DNA from: Metridium senile | Taxonomy: Eukaryota > Cnidaria > Anthozoa > Actiniaria > Metridiidae | Reading direction: 5' to 3' | Length of the DNA: 64,000 bases | Assembly (NCBI GenBank): GCA_949775045.1 | Contig: CATKSA010000066.1 | Coordinates: 39,750 to 103,749 of the forward strand | Shown here: piece after piece, positions 24,286-38,200 of the stretch | Layout: every line of letters starts with the position of its first letter | Position numbering within the stretch: the stretch's first letter is position 1 | Program-made: the position numbers and the translations under genes | Notes under the pieces: generated by a model | What the model was told of the DNA's origin: nothing | Database searches by the model: none | What the model saw: only the letters and a program-made list of their open reading frames with translations

Positions 24286-24291
24286 GGGTTT
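24286..24291. repeat. Putative target-site duplication, right copy (GGGTTT)
   Basis: This matches 24,021-24,026. From here the interrupted satellite monomer resumes in phase with TTCGGCAC, so no satellite sequence was lost at insertion. Confidence 0.65.
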
Positions 24292-25739
24292 TCGGCACAA
24301 AATTTTCGCCTAGTCCCTGTTAGTAATGTCTGAGAATATTAGAGCATTCTGATAAATGTGCAAGATTTTATTTAGAAAAAACTACAAAATCCTACCCAGA
24401 ATGCAATATGCCCTATAGGGTGATGTGAAAATGTGTCAAAAAGATCGGGGTTTTCGACACAAAATTTTCGCCTAGTCCCTGTTAGTAATGTCTGAGAATA
24501 TTTTAGCATACTGATAAATTCCAAAGATTTTATTTCGAAAAAAACTACAAAATCTTACCCAGAATGCAATATGCCCGATAGGGTGATGTGAAAATGTGTC
24601 AAAAAGATCGGGGTTTTCGGCACAAAATTTTCGCCTAGTCCCTGTTAGTAATGTCTGAGAATATTAGAGCATTCTGATAAATGCCCAAGATTTTATTTAG
24701 AAAAAACTACAAAATCCTACCCAGAATGCAATATGCCCTATAGGGTGATGTGAAAATGTGTCAAAAAGATCGGGATTTTCGGCACAAAATTTTCGCCTAG
24801 TCCATGGTATTAATGTCTGAGAATATTAGAGCATTCTGATAAATGTGCAAGATTTTATTTAGAAAAAACTACAAAATCCTACCCAGAATGCAATATGCCC
24901 TATAGGGTGATGTGAAAATGTGTCAAAAAGATCGGGGTTTTCGGCACAAAATTTTCGCCTAGTCCCTGTTAGTAATGTCTGAGAATATTAGAGCATTCTA
25001 ATAAATTCCAAAGATTTTATTTCGAAAAAACTACAAAATCCTACCCAGAATGCAATATGCCCTATAGGGTGATGTGAAAATGTGTCAAAAAGATCGGGGT
25101 TTTCAGCACAAAATTTTCGCCTAGTCCCTGTTAGTAATGTCTGAGAATATTTTAGCATTCTGATAAATTCCAAAGATTTTATTTCGAAAAAACTACAAAA
25201 TCTTACCCAGAATGCAATATGCCCTATAGGGTGATGTGAAAATGTGTCAAAAAGATCGGGGTTTTCGGCACAAAATTTTCGACTAGTCCCATTTAGTAAT
25301 GTCTGAGAATATTAGAGCATTCTGATATATGTGCAAGATTTTATTTAGAAAAAACTACAAAATCCTACCCAGAATGCAATATGCCCTATAGGGTGATGTG
25401 AAAATGTGTCAAAAAGATCGGGGTTTTCGACACAAAATTTTCGCCTAGTCCCTGTTAGTAATGTCTGAGAATATTTTAGCATACTGATAAATTCCAAAGA
25501 TTTTATTTCGAAAAAAACTACAAAATCTTACCCAGAATGCAATATGCCCTATAGGGTGATGTGAAAATGTGTCAAAAAGATCGGGGTTTTCGGCACAAAA
25601 TTTTCGACTAGTCCCATTTAGTAATGTCTGAGAATATTAGAGCATTCTGATATATGTGCAAGATTTTATATAGAAAAAACTACAAAATCCTACCCAGAAT
25701 GCAATATGCCCTATAGGGTGATGTGAAAATGTGTCAAAA

Positions 25740-28430
25740 AGATCGGGGTTTTCGGCACAAAATTTTCGCCTAGTCCCTGTTAGTAATGTCTGAGAATATT
25801 AGAGCATTCTGATAAATGCCCAAGATTTTATTTAGAAAAAACTACAAAATCCTACCCAGAATGCAATATGCCCTATAGGGTGATGTGAAAATGTGTCAAA
25901 AAGATCGGGATTTTCGGCACAAAATTTTCGCCTAGTCCATGGTATTAATGTCTGAGAATATTAGAGCATTCTGATAAATGTGCAAGATTTTATTTAGAAA
26001 AAACTACAAAATCCTACCCAGAATGCAATATGCCCTATAGGGTGATGTGAAAATGTGTCAAAAAGATCGGGGTTTTCGGCACAAAATTTTCGCCTAGTCC
26101 CTGTTAGTAATGTCTGAGAATATTTTAGCATTCTGATAAATTCCAAAGATTTTATTTCGAAAAAACTACAAAATCTTACCCAGAATGCAATATGCCCTAT
26201 AGGGTGATGTGAAAATGTGTCAAAAAGATCGGGGTTTTCGGCACAAAATTTTCGCCTAGTCACTGTTAGTAATGTCTGAGAATATTAGAGCATTCTAATA
26301 AATTCCAAAGATTTTATTTCGAAAAAACTACAAAATCCTACCCAGAATGCAATATGCCCTATAGGGTGATGTGAAAATGTGTCAAAAAGATCGGGGTTTT
26401 CGGCACAAAATTTTCGCCTAGTCCCTGTTAGTAATGTCTGAGAATATTAGAGCATTCTGATAAATGCCCAAGATTTTATTTAGAAAAAACTACAAAATCC
26501 TACCCAGAATGCAATATGCCCTATAGGGTGATGTGAAAATGTGTCAAAAAGATCGGGATTTTCGGCACAAAATTTTCGCCTAGTCCATGGTATTAATGTC
26601 TGAGAATATTAGAGCATTCTGATAAATGTGCAAGATTTTATTTAGAAAAAACTACAAAATCCTACCCAGAATGCAATATGCCCTATAGGGTGATGTGAAA
26701 ATGTGTCAAAAAGATAGGGGTTTTCGGCACAAAATTTTCGCCTAGTCCCTGTTAGTAATGTCTGAGAATATTTTAGCATTCTGATAAATTCCAAAGATTT
26801 TATTTCGAAAAAACTACAAAATCTTACCCAGAATGCAATATGCCCTATAGGGTGATGTGAAAATGTGTCAAAAAGATCGGGGTTTTCGGCACAAAATTTT
26901 CGACTAGTCCCATTTAGTAATGTCTGAGAATATTAGAGCATTCTGATATATGTGCAAGATTTTATTTAGAAAAAACTACAAAATCCTACCCAGAATGCAA
27001 TATGCCCTATAGGGTGATGTGAAAATGTGTCAAAAAGATCGGGGTTTTCGACACAAAATTTTCGCCTAGTCCCTGTTAGTAATGTCTGAGAATATTTTAG
27101 CATACTGATAAATTCCAAAGATTTTATTTCGAAAAAAACTACAAAATCTTACCCAGAATGCAATATGCCCTATAGGGTGATGTGAAAATGTGTCAAAAAG
27201 ATCGGGGTTTTCGGCACAAAATTTTCGCCTAGTCCCTGTTAGTAATGTCTGAGAATATTAGAGCATTCTGATAAATGCCCAAGATTTTATTTAGAAAAAA
27301 CTACAAAATCCTACCCAGAATGCAATATGCCCTATAGGGTGATGTGAAAATGTGTCAAAAAGATCGGGATTTTCGGCACAAAATTTTCGCCTAGTCCATG
27401 GTATTAATGTCTGAGAATATTAGAGCATTCTGATAAATGTGCAAGATTTTATTTAGAAAAAACTACAAAATCCTACCCAGAATGCAATATGCCCTATAGG
27501 GTGATGTGAAAATGTGTCAAAAAGATCGGGGTTTTCGGCACAAAATTTTCGCCTAGTCCCTGTTAGTAATGTCTGAGAATATTTTAGCATTCTGATAAAT
27601 TCCAAAGATTTTATTTCGAAAAAACTACAAAATCTTACCCAGAATGCAATATGCCCTATAGGGTGATGTGAAAATGTGTCAAAAAGATCGGGGTTTTCGG
27701 CACAAAATTTTCGCCTAGTCACTGTTAGTAATGTCTGAGAATATTAGAGCATTCTAATAAATTCCAAAGATTTTATTTCGAAAAAACTACAAAATCCTAC
27801 CCAGAATGCAATATGCCCTATAGGGTGATGTGAAAATGTGTCAAAAAGATCGGGGTTTTCGGCACAAAATTTTCGCCTAGTCCCTGTTAGTAATGTCTGA
27901 GAATATTAGAGCATTCTGATAAATGCCCAAGATTTTATTTAGAAAAAACTACAAAATCCTACCCAGAATGCAATATGCCCTATAGGGTGATGTGAAAATG
28001 TGTCAAAAAGATCGGGATTTTCGGCACAAAATTTTCGCCTAGTCCATGGTATTAATGTCTGAGAATATTAGAGCATTCTGATAAATGTGCAAGATTTTAT
28101 TTAGAAAAAACTACAAAATCCTACCCAGAATGCAATATGCCCTATAGGGTGATGTGAAAATGTGTCAAAAAGATAGGGGTTTTCGGCACAAAATTTTCGC
28201 CTAGTCCCTGTTAGTAATGTCTGAGAATATTTTAGCATTCTGATAAATTCCAAAGATTTTATTTCGAAAAAACTACAAAATCTTACCCAGAATGCAATAT
28301 GCCCTATAGGGTGATGTGAAAATGTGTCAAAAAGATCGGGGTTTTCGGCACAAAATTTTCGACTAGTCCCATTTAGTAATGTCTGAGAATATTAGAGCAT
28401 TCTGATATATGTGCAAGATTTTATTTAGAA
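25740..28430. repeat. 1,459-bp 9-mer higher-order repeat, nearly 2 copies
   Basis: CACTG in place of CCCTG at 26,261 and 27,720, GATAGGGG at 26,713 and 28,172, GATCGGGA at 25,903 and 27,362, and GATATATG at 26,945 and 28,404 are all 1,459 bp apart. Upstream of about 25.7 kb the spacing changes to 1,621 bp (CATACTGAT at 25,490 and 27,111), because one extra monomer is present. The length equals that of the 17.3-20 kb unit, but the monomer order differs, so the two are not one array. Confidence 0.85.
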
Positions 28431-31400
28431 AAAAACTACAAAATCCTACCCAGAATGCAATATGCCCTATAGGGTGATGTGAAAATGTGTCAAAAAGATC
28501 GGGGTTTTCGGCACAAAATTTTCGCCTAGTCCCTGTTAGTAATGTCTGAGAATATTAGAGCATTCTAATAAATTCCAAAGATTTTATTTCGAAAAAACTA
28601 CAAAATCCTACCCAGAATGCAATATGCCCTATAGGGTGATGTGAAAATGTGTCAAAAAGATCGCGGTTTTCGACACTAAATTTTCGCCTAGTCCCTGTTA
28701 GTAATGTCTGAGAATATTTTAGCATTCTGATAAATTCCAAAGATTTTATTTCGAAAAAAACTACAAAATCTTACCCAGAATGCAATATGCCCTATAGGGT
28801 GATGTGAAAATGTGTCAAAAAGATCGGGGTTTTCGGCACAAAATTTTCGCCTAGTCCCTGTTAGTAATGTCTGAGAATATTAGAGCATTCTGATAAATGC
28901 CCAAGATTTTATTTAGAAAAAACTACAAAATCCTACCCAGAATGCAATATGCCCTATAGGGTGATGTGAAAATGTGTCAAAAAGATCGGGGTTTTCGGCA
29001 CAAAATTTTCGCCTAGTCCCTGTTAGTAATGTCTGAGAATATTTTAGCATTCTGATAAATTCCAAAGATTTTATTTCGAAAAAACTACAAAATCTTACCC
29101 AGAATGCAATATGCCCTATAGGGTGATGTGAAAATGTGTCAAAAAGATCGGGGTTTTCGGCACAAAATTTTCGACTAGTCCCATTTAGTAATGTCTGAGA
29201 ATATTAGAGCATTCTGATATATGTGCAAGATTTTATTTAGAAAAAAACTACAAAATCCTACCCAGAATGCAATATGCCCTATAGGGTGATGTGAAAATGT
29301 GTCAAAAAGATCGGGGTTTTCGGCACAAAATTTTCGCCTAGTCCCTGTTAGTAATGTCTGAGAATATTAGAGCATTCTAATAAATTCCAAAGATTTTATT
29401 TCGAAAAAACTACAAAATCCTACCCAGAATGCAATATGCCCTATAGGGTGATGTGAAAATGTGTCAAAAAGATCGCGGTTTTCGACACTAAATTTTCGCC
29501 TAGTCCCTGTTAGTAATGTCTGAGAATATTTTAGCATTCTGATAAATTCCAAAGATTTTATTTCGAAAAAAACTACAAAATCTTACCCAGAATGCAATAT
29601 GCCCTATAGGGTGATGTGAAAATGTGTCAAAAAGATCGGGGTTTTCGGCACAAAATTTTCGCCTAGTCCCTGTTAGTAATGTCTGAGAATATTAGAGCAT
29701 TCTGATAAATGCCCAAGATTTTATTTAGAAAAAACTACAAAATCCTACCCAGAATGCAATATGCCCTATAGGGTGATGTGAAAATGTGTCAAAAAGATCG
29801 GGGTTTTCGGCACAAAATTTTCGCCTAGTCCCTGTTAGTAATGTCTGAGAATATTTTAGCATTCTGATAAATTCCAAAGATTTTATTTCGAAAAAACTAC
29901 AAAATCTTACCCAGAATGCAATATGCCCTATAGGGTGATGTGAAAATGTGTCAAAAAGATCGGGGTTTTCGGCACAAAATTTTCGACTAGTCCCATTTAG
30001 TAATGTCTGAGAATATTAGAGCATTCTGATATATGTGCAAGATTTTATTTAGAAAAAAACTACAAAATCCTACCCAGAATGCAATATGCCCTATAGGGTG
30101 ATGTGAAAATGTGTTAAAAAGATCGGGGTTTTCGGCACAAAATTTTCGCCTAGTCCCTGTTAGTAATGTCTGAGAATATTAGAGCATTCTAATAAATTCC
30201 AAAGATTTTATTTCGAAAAAACTACAAAATCCTACCCAGAATGCAATATGCCCTATAGGGTGATGTGAAAATGTGTCAAAAAGATCGCGGTTTTCGACAC
30301 TAAATTTTCGCCTAGTCCCTGTTAGTAATGTCTGAGAATATTTTAGCATTCTGATAAATTCCAAAGATTTTATTTCGAAAAAAACTACAAAATCTTACCC
30401 AGAATGCAATATGCCCTATAGGGTGATGTGAAAATGTGTCAAAAAGATCGGGGTTTTCGGCACAAAATTTTCGCCTAGTCCCTGTTAGTAATGTCTGAGA
30501 ATATTAGAGCATTCTGATAAATGCCCAAGATTTTATTTAGAAAAAACTACAAAATCCTACACAGAATGCAATATGCCCTATAGGGTGATGTGAAAATGTG
30601 TCAAAAAGATCGGGGTTTTCGGCACAAAATTTTCGCCTAGTCCCTGTTAGTAATGTCTGAGAATATTTTAGCATTCTGATAAATTCCAAAGATTTTATTT
30701 CGAAAAAACTACAAAATCTTACCCAGAATGCAATATGCCCTATAGGGTGATGTGAAAATGTGTCAAAAAGATCGGGGTTTTCGGCACAAAATTTTCGACT
30801 AGTCCCATTTAGTAATGTCTGAGAATATTAGAGCATTCTGATATATGTGCAAGATTTTATTTAGAAAAAAACTACAAAATCCTACCCAGAATGCAATATG
30901 CCCTATAGGGTGATGTGAAAATGTGTCAAAAAGATCGCGGTTTTCGACACTAAATTTTCGCCTAGTCCCTGTTAGTAATGTCTGAGAATATTTTAGCATT
31001 CTGATAAATTCCAAAGATTTTATTTCGAAAAAAACTACAAAATCCTACCCAGAATGCAATATGCCCTATAGGGTGATGTGAAAATGTGTTAAAAAGATCG
31101 GGGTTTTCGGCACAAAATTTTCGCCTAGTCCCTGTTAGTAATGTCTGAGAATATTAGAGCATTCTAATAAATTCCAAAGATTTTATTTCGAAAAAACTAC
31201 AAAATCCTACCCAGAATGCAATATGCCCTATAGGGTGATGTGAAAATGTGTCAAAAAGATCGCGGTTTTCGACACTAAATTTTCGCCTAGTCCCTGTTAG
31301 TAATGTCTGAGAATATTTTAGCATTCTGATAAATTCCAAAGATTTTATTTCGAAAAAAACTACAAAATCTTACCCAGAATGCAATATGCCCTATAGGGTG

Positions 31401-32330
31401 ATGTGAAAATGTGTCAAAAAGATCGGGGTTTTCGGCACAAAATTTTCGCCTAGTCCCTGTTAGTAATGTCTGAGAATATTAGAGCATTCTGATAAATGCC
31501 CAAGATTTTATTTAGAAAAAACTACAAAATCCTACACAGAATGCAATATGCCCTATAGGGTGATGTGAAAATGTGTCAAAAAGATCGGGGTTTTCGGCAC
31601 AAAATTTTCGCCTAGTCCCTGTTAGTAATGTCTGAGAATATTTTAGCATTCTGATAAATTCCAAAGATTTTATTTCGAAAAAACTACAAAATCTTACCCA
31701 GAATGCAATATGCCCTATAGGGTGATGTGAAAATGTGTCAAAAAGATCGGGGTTTTCGGCACAAAATTTTCGACTAGTCCCATTTAGTAATGTCTGAGAA
31801 TATTAGAGCATTCTGATATATGTGCAAGATTTTATTTAGAAAAAAACTACAAAATCCTACCCAGAATGCAATATGCCCTATAGGGTGATGTGAAAATGTG
31901 TCAAAAAGATCGGGGTTTTCGGCACAAAATTTTCGCCTAGTCCCTGTTAGTAATGTCTGAGAATATTAGAGCATTCTAATAAATTCCAAAGATTTTATTT
32001 CGAAAAAACTACAAAATCCTACCCAGAATGCAATATGCCCTATAGGGTGATGTGAAAATGTGTCAAAAAGATCGCGGTTTTCGACACTAAATTTTCGCCT
32101 AGTCCCTGTTAGTAATGTCTGAGAATATTTTAGCATTCTGATAAATTCCAAAGATTTTATTTCGAAAAAAACTACAAAATCTTACCCAGAATGCAATATG
32201 CCCTATAGGGTGATGTGAAAATGTGTCAAAAAGATCGGGGTTTTCGGCACAAAATTTTCGCCTAGTCCCTGTTAGTAATGTCTGAGAATATTAGAGCATT
32301 CTGATAAATGCCCAAGATTTTATTTAGAAA
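28430..32330. repeat. 812-bp 5-mer higher-order repeat, left block
   Basis: CTAATAAATTCC occurs at 28,565, 29,377, 30,189, 31,164 and 31,976, at steps of 812, 812, 975 and 812 bp. The unit is five monomers in fixed order. A: GATCGGGG with CTAATAAATT. B: GATCGCGGTTTTCGACACTA with GAATATTTTAG. C: a standard copy ending ATGCCCAAG. D: GATCGGGG with GAATATTTTAG. E: GACTAGTCCCATTTAG with GATATATG. The 975-bp step contains an extra B-like monomer directly after E, a local rearrangement. Confidence 0.9.
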
Positions 32331-32799
32331 AAACTACAAAATCCTACACAGAATGCAATATGCCCTATAGGGTGATGTGAAAATGTGTCAAAAAGATCGG
32401 GATTTTCGGCACAAAATTTTCGCCTAGTCCATGGTATTAATGTCTGAGAATATTAGAGCATTCTGATAAATGTGCAAGATTTTATTTAGAAAAAACTACA
32501 AAATCCTACCCAGAATGCAATATGCCCTATAGGGTGATGTGAAAATGTGTCAAAAAGATCGGGGTTTTCGGCACAAAATTTTCGCCTAGTCCCTGTTAGT
32601 AATGTCTGAGAATATTAGAGCATTCTGATAAATGCCCAAGATTTTATTTCGAAAAAACTACAAAATCTTACCCAGAATGCAATATGCCCTATAGGGTGAT
32701 GTGAAAATGTGTCAAAAAGATCGGGGTTTTCGGCACAAAATTTTCGCCTAGTCCCTGTTAGTAATGTCTGAGAATATTAGAGCATTCTGATAAATGCCC

Positions 32800-35150
32800 A
32801 AGATTTTATTTAGAAAAAACTACAAAATCCTACCCAGAATGCAATATGCCCTATAGGGTGATGTGAAAATGTGTCAAAAAGATCGGGATTTTCGGCACAA
32901 AATTTTCGCCTAGTCCATGGTATTAATGTCTGAGAATATTAGAGCATTCTGATAAATGTGCAAGATTTTATTTAGAAAAAACTACAAAATCCTACCCAGA
33001 ATGCAATATGCCCTATAGGGTGATGTGAAAATGTGTCAAAAAGATAGGGGTTTTCGGCACTAAATTTTCGCCTAGTCCCTGTTAGTAATGTCTGAGAATA
33101 TTTTAGCATTCTGATAAATTCCAAAGATTTTATTTCGAAAAAACTACAAAATCTTACCCAGAATGCAATATGCCCTATAGGGTGATGTGAAAATGTGTCA
33201 AAAAGATCGGGGTTTTCGGCACAAAATTTTCGACTAGTCCCATTTAGTAATGTCTGAGAATATTAGAGCATTCTGATATATGTGCAAGATTTTATTTAGA
33301 AAAAACTACAAAATCCTACCCAGAATGCAATATGCCCTATAGGGTGATGTGAAAATGTGTCAAAAAGATCGGGGTTTTTGGCACAAAATTTTCGCCTACT
33401 CCCTGTTAGTAATGTCTGAGAATATTAGAGCATTCTGATAAATGTGCAAGATTTTATTTAGAAAAAACTACAAAATCCTACCCAGAATGCAATATGCCCT
33501 ATAGGGTGATGTGAAAATGTGTCAAAAAGATCGGGGTTTTCGACACAAAATTTTCGCCTAGTCCCTGTTAGTAATGTCTGAGAATATTTTAGCATACTGA
33601 TAAATTCCAAAGATTTTATTTAGAAAAAACTACAAAATCCTACCCAGAATGCAATATGCCCTATAGGGTGATGTGAAAATGTGTCAAAAAGATCGGGGTT
33701 TTCGGCACAAAATTTTCGCCTAGTCCCTGTTAGTAATGTCTGAGAATATTAGAGCATTCTGATAAATGTGCAAGATTTTATTTAGAAAAAACTACAAAAT
33801 CCTACCCAGAATGCAATATGCCCTATAGGGTGATGTGAAAATGTGTCAAAAAGATCGGGATTTTCGGTACAAAATTTTCGCCTAGTCCATGGTATTAATG
33901 TCTGAGAATATTAGAGCATTCTGATAAATGTGCAAGATTTTATTTAGAAAAAACTACAAAATCCTACCCAGAATGCAATATGCCCTATAGGGTGATGTGA
34001 AAATGTGTCAAAAAGATCGGGGTTTTCGGCACAAAATTTTCGCCTAGTCCCTGTTAGTAATGTCTGAGAATATTAGAGCATTCTGATAAATGCCCAAGAT
34101 TTTATTTCGAAAAAACTACAAAATCCTACCCAGAATGCAATATGCCCTATAGGGTGATGTGAAAATGTGTCAAAAAGATCGGGGTTTTCGACACAAAATT
34201 TTCGCCTAGTCCCTGTTAGTAATGTCTGAGAATATTTTAGCATTCTGATAAATTCCAAAGATTTTATTTCGAAAAAAACTACAAAATCTTACCCAGAATG
34301 CAATATGCCCTATAGGGTGATGTGAAAATGTGTCAAAAAGATCGGGGTTTTCGGCACAAAATTTTCGCCTAGTCCCTGTTAGTAATGTCTGAGAATATTA
34401 GAGCATTCTGATAAATGCCCAAGATTTTATTTAGAAAAAACTACAAAATCCTACCCAGAATGCAATATGCCCTATAGGGTGATGTGAAAATGTGTCAAAA
34501 AGATCGGGATTTTCGGCACAAAATTTTCGCCTAGTCCATGGTATTAATGTCTGAGAATATTAGAGCATTCTGATAAATGTGCAAGATTTTATTTAGAAAA
34601 AACTACAAAATCCTACCCAGAATGCAATATGCCCTATAGGGTGATGTGAAAATGTGTCAAAAAGATCGGGGTTTTCGGCACAAAATTTTCGCCTAGTCCC
34701 TGTTAGTAATGTCTGAGAATATTAGAGCATTCTGATAAATGCCCAAGATTTTATTTCGAAAAAACTACAAAATCCTACCCAGAATGCAATATGCCCTATA
34801 GGGTGATGTGAAAATGTGTCAAAAAGATCGCGGTTTTCGACACAAAATTTTCGCCTAGTCCCTGTTAGTAATGTCTGAGAATATTTTAGCATTCTGATAA
34901 ATTCCAAAGATTTTATTTCGAAAAAAACTACAAAATCTTACCCAGAATGCAATATGCCCTATAGGGTGATGTGAAAATGTGTCAAAAAGATCGGGGTTTT
35001 CGGCACAAAATTTTCGCCTAGTCCCTGTTAGTAATGTCTGAGAATATTAGAGCATTCTGATAAATGCCCAAGATTTTATTTAGAAAAAACTACAAAATCC
35101 TACCCAGAATGCAATATGCCCTATAGGGTGATGTGAAAATGTGTCAAAAA
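32800..35150. repeat. Left copy of a 2.3-kb direct repeat (11,523-bp offset)
   Basis: Private marks in this segment recur 11,523 bp downstream: GATAGGGG at 33,043 and 44,566, CTACTCCC at 33,396 and 44,919, GGTAC at 33,866 and 45,389, and GGGTTTTTGGC in both. The matching order of four independent marks shows a common origin. It sits just left of the compound 5-mer/4-mer block, with its partner just right of that block. Confidence 0.8.
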
Positions 35151-35208
35151 GATCGGGGTTTTCGGCACAAAATTTTCGCCTAGTCCCTGTTAGTAATGTC
35201 TGAGAATA

Positions 35209-38200
35209 TTAGAGCATTCTAATAAATTCCAAAGATTTTATTTCGAAAAAACTACAAAATCCTACCCAGAATGCAATATGCCCTATAGGGTGATGTGAAA
35301 ATGTGTCAAAAAGATCGCGGTTTTCGACACTAAATTTTCGCCTAGTCCCTGTTAGTAATGTCTGAGAATATTTTAGCATTCTGATAAATTCCAAAGATTT
35401 TATTTCGAAAAAAACTACAAAATCTTACCCAGAATGCAATATGCCCTATAGGGTGATGTGAAAATGTGTCAAAAAGATCGGGGTTTTCGGCACAAAATTT
35501 TCGCCTAGTCCATGTTAGTAATGTCTGAGAATATTAGAGCATTCTGATAAATGCCCAAGATTTTATTTAGAAAAAACTACAAAATCCTACACAGAATGCA
35601 ATATGCCCTATAGGGTGATGTGAAAATGTGTCAAAAAGATCGGGGTTTTCGGCACAAAATTTTCGCCTAGTCCCTGTTAGTAATGTCTGAGAATATTTTA
35701 GCATTCTGATAAATTCCAAAGATTTTATTTCGAAAAAACTACAAAATCTTACCCAGAATGCAATATGCCCTATAGGGTGATGTGAAAATGTGTCAAAAAG
35801 ATCGGGGTTTTCGGCACAAAATTTTCGACTAGTCCCATTTAGTAATGTCTGAGAATATTAGAGCATTCTGATATATGTGCAAGATTTTATTTAGAAAAAA
35901 ACTACAAAATCCTACCCAGAATGCAATATGCCCTATAGGGTGATGTGAAAATGTGTCAAAAAGATCGGGGTTTTCGGCACAAAATTTTCGCCTAGTCCCT
36001 GTTAGTAATGTCTGAGAATATTAGAGCATTCTAATAAATTCCAAAGATTTTATTTCGAAAAAACTACAAAATCCTACCCAGAATGCAATATGCCCTATAG
36101 GGTGATGTGAAAATGTGTCAAAAAGATCGCGGTTTTCGACACTAAATTTTCGCCTAGTCCCTGTTAGTAATGTCTGAGAATATTTTAGCATTCTGATAAA
36201 TTCCAAAGATTTTATTTCGAAAAAAACTACAAAATCTTACCCAGAATGCAATATGCCCTATAGGGTGATGTGAAAATGTGTCAAAAAGATCGGGGTTTTC
36301 GGCACAAAATTTTCGCCTAGTCCCTGTTAGTAATGTCTGAGAATATTAGAGCATTCTGATAAATGCCCAAGATTTTATTTAGAAAAAACTACAAAATCCT
36401 ACCCAGAATGCAATATGCCCTATAGGGTGATGTGAAAATGTGTCAAAAAGATCGGGGTTTTCGGCACAAAATTTTCGCCTAGTCCCTGTTAGTAATGTCT
36501 GAGAATATTTTAGCATTCTGATAAATTCCAAAGATTTTATTTCGAAAAAACTACAAAATCTTACCCAGAATGCAATATGCCCTATAGGGTGATGTGAAAA
36601 TGTGTCAAAAAGATCGGGGTTTTCGGCACAAAATTTTCGACTAGTCCCATTTAGTAATGTCTGAGAATATTAGAGCATTCTGATATATGTGCAAGATTTT
36701 ATTTAGAAAAAAACTACAAAATCCTACCCAGAATGCAATATGCCCTATAGGGTGATGTGAAAATGTGTCAAAAAGATCGGGGTTTTCGGCACAAAATTTT
36801 CGCCTAGTCCCTGTTAGTAATGTCTGAGAATATTAGAGCATTCTAATAAATTCCAAAGATTTTATTTCGAAAAAACTACAAAATCCTACCCAGAATGCAA
36901 TATGCCCTATAGGGTGATGTGAAAATGTGTCAAAAAGATCGCGGTTTTCGACACTAAATTTTCGCCTAGTCCCTGTTAGTAATGTCTGAGAATATTTTAG
37001 CATTCTGATAAATTCCAAAGATTTTATTTCGAAAAAAACTACAAAATCTTACCCAGAATGCAATATGCCCTATAGGGTGATGTGAAAATGTGTCAAAAAG
37101 ATCGGGGTTTTCGGCACAAAATTTTCGCCTAGTCCCTGTTAGTAATGTCTGAGAATATTAGAGCATTCTGATAAATGCCCAAGATTTTATTTAGAAAAAA
37201 CTACAAAATCCTACACAGAATGCAATATGCCCTATAGGGTGATGTGAAAATGTGTCAAAAAGATCGGGGTTTTCGGCACAAAATTTTCGCCTAGTCCCTG
37301 TTAGTAATGTCTGAGAATATTTTAGCATTCTGATAAATTCCAAAGATTTTATTTCGAAAAAACTACAAAATCTTACCCAGAATGCAATATGCCCTATAGG
37401 GTGATGTGAAAATGTGTCAAAAAGATCGGGGTTTTCGGCACAAAATTTTCGACTAGTCCCATTTAGTAATGTCTGAGAATATTAGAGCATTCTGATATAT
37501 GTGCAAGATTTTATTTAGAAAAAAACTACAAAATCCTACCCAGAATGCAATATGCCCTATAGGGTGATGTGAAAATGTGTCAAAAAGATCGGGGTTTTCG
37601 GCACAAAATTTTCGCCTAGTCCCTGTTAGTAATGTCTGAGAATATTAGAGCATTCTAATAAATTCCAAAGATTTTATTTCGAAAAAACTACAAAATCCTA
37701 CCCAGAATGCAATATGCCCTATAGGGTGATGTGAAAATGTGTCAAAAAGATCGCGGTTTTCGACACTAAATTTTCGCCTAGTCCCTGTTAGTAATGTCTG
37801 AGAATATTTTAGCATTCTGATAAATTCCAAAGATTTTATTTCGAAAAAAACTACAAAATCTTACCCAGAATGCAATATGCCCTATAGGGTGATGTGAAAA
37901 TGTGTCAAAAAGATCGGGGTTTTCGGCACAAAATTTTCGCCTAGTCCCTGTTAGTAATGTCTGAGAATATTAGAGCATTCTGATAAATGCCCAAGATTTT
38001 ATTTAGAAAAAACTACAAAATCCTACACAGAATGCAATATGCCCTATAGGGTGATGTGAAAATGTGTCAAAAAGATCGGGATTTTCGGCACAAAATTTTC
38101 GCCTAGTCCATGGTATTAATGTCTGAGAATATTAGAGCATTCTGATAAATGTGCAAGATTTTATTTAGAAAAAACTACAAAATCCTACCCAGAATGCAAT

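Noticed and set aside
24263..24291. Telomeric repeat or chromosome end
   Set aside because: There are only two 11-bp units of TTAG-rich sequence, and satellite continues on both sides without a change of orientation.
28555..28740. Recurrent 61-codon minus-strand frame at 812- and 649-bp spacing
   Set aside because: The regular spacing reflects the higher-order repeat period, not a gene family. It served only as a marker of the period.
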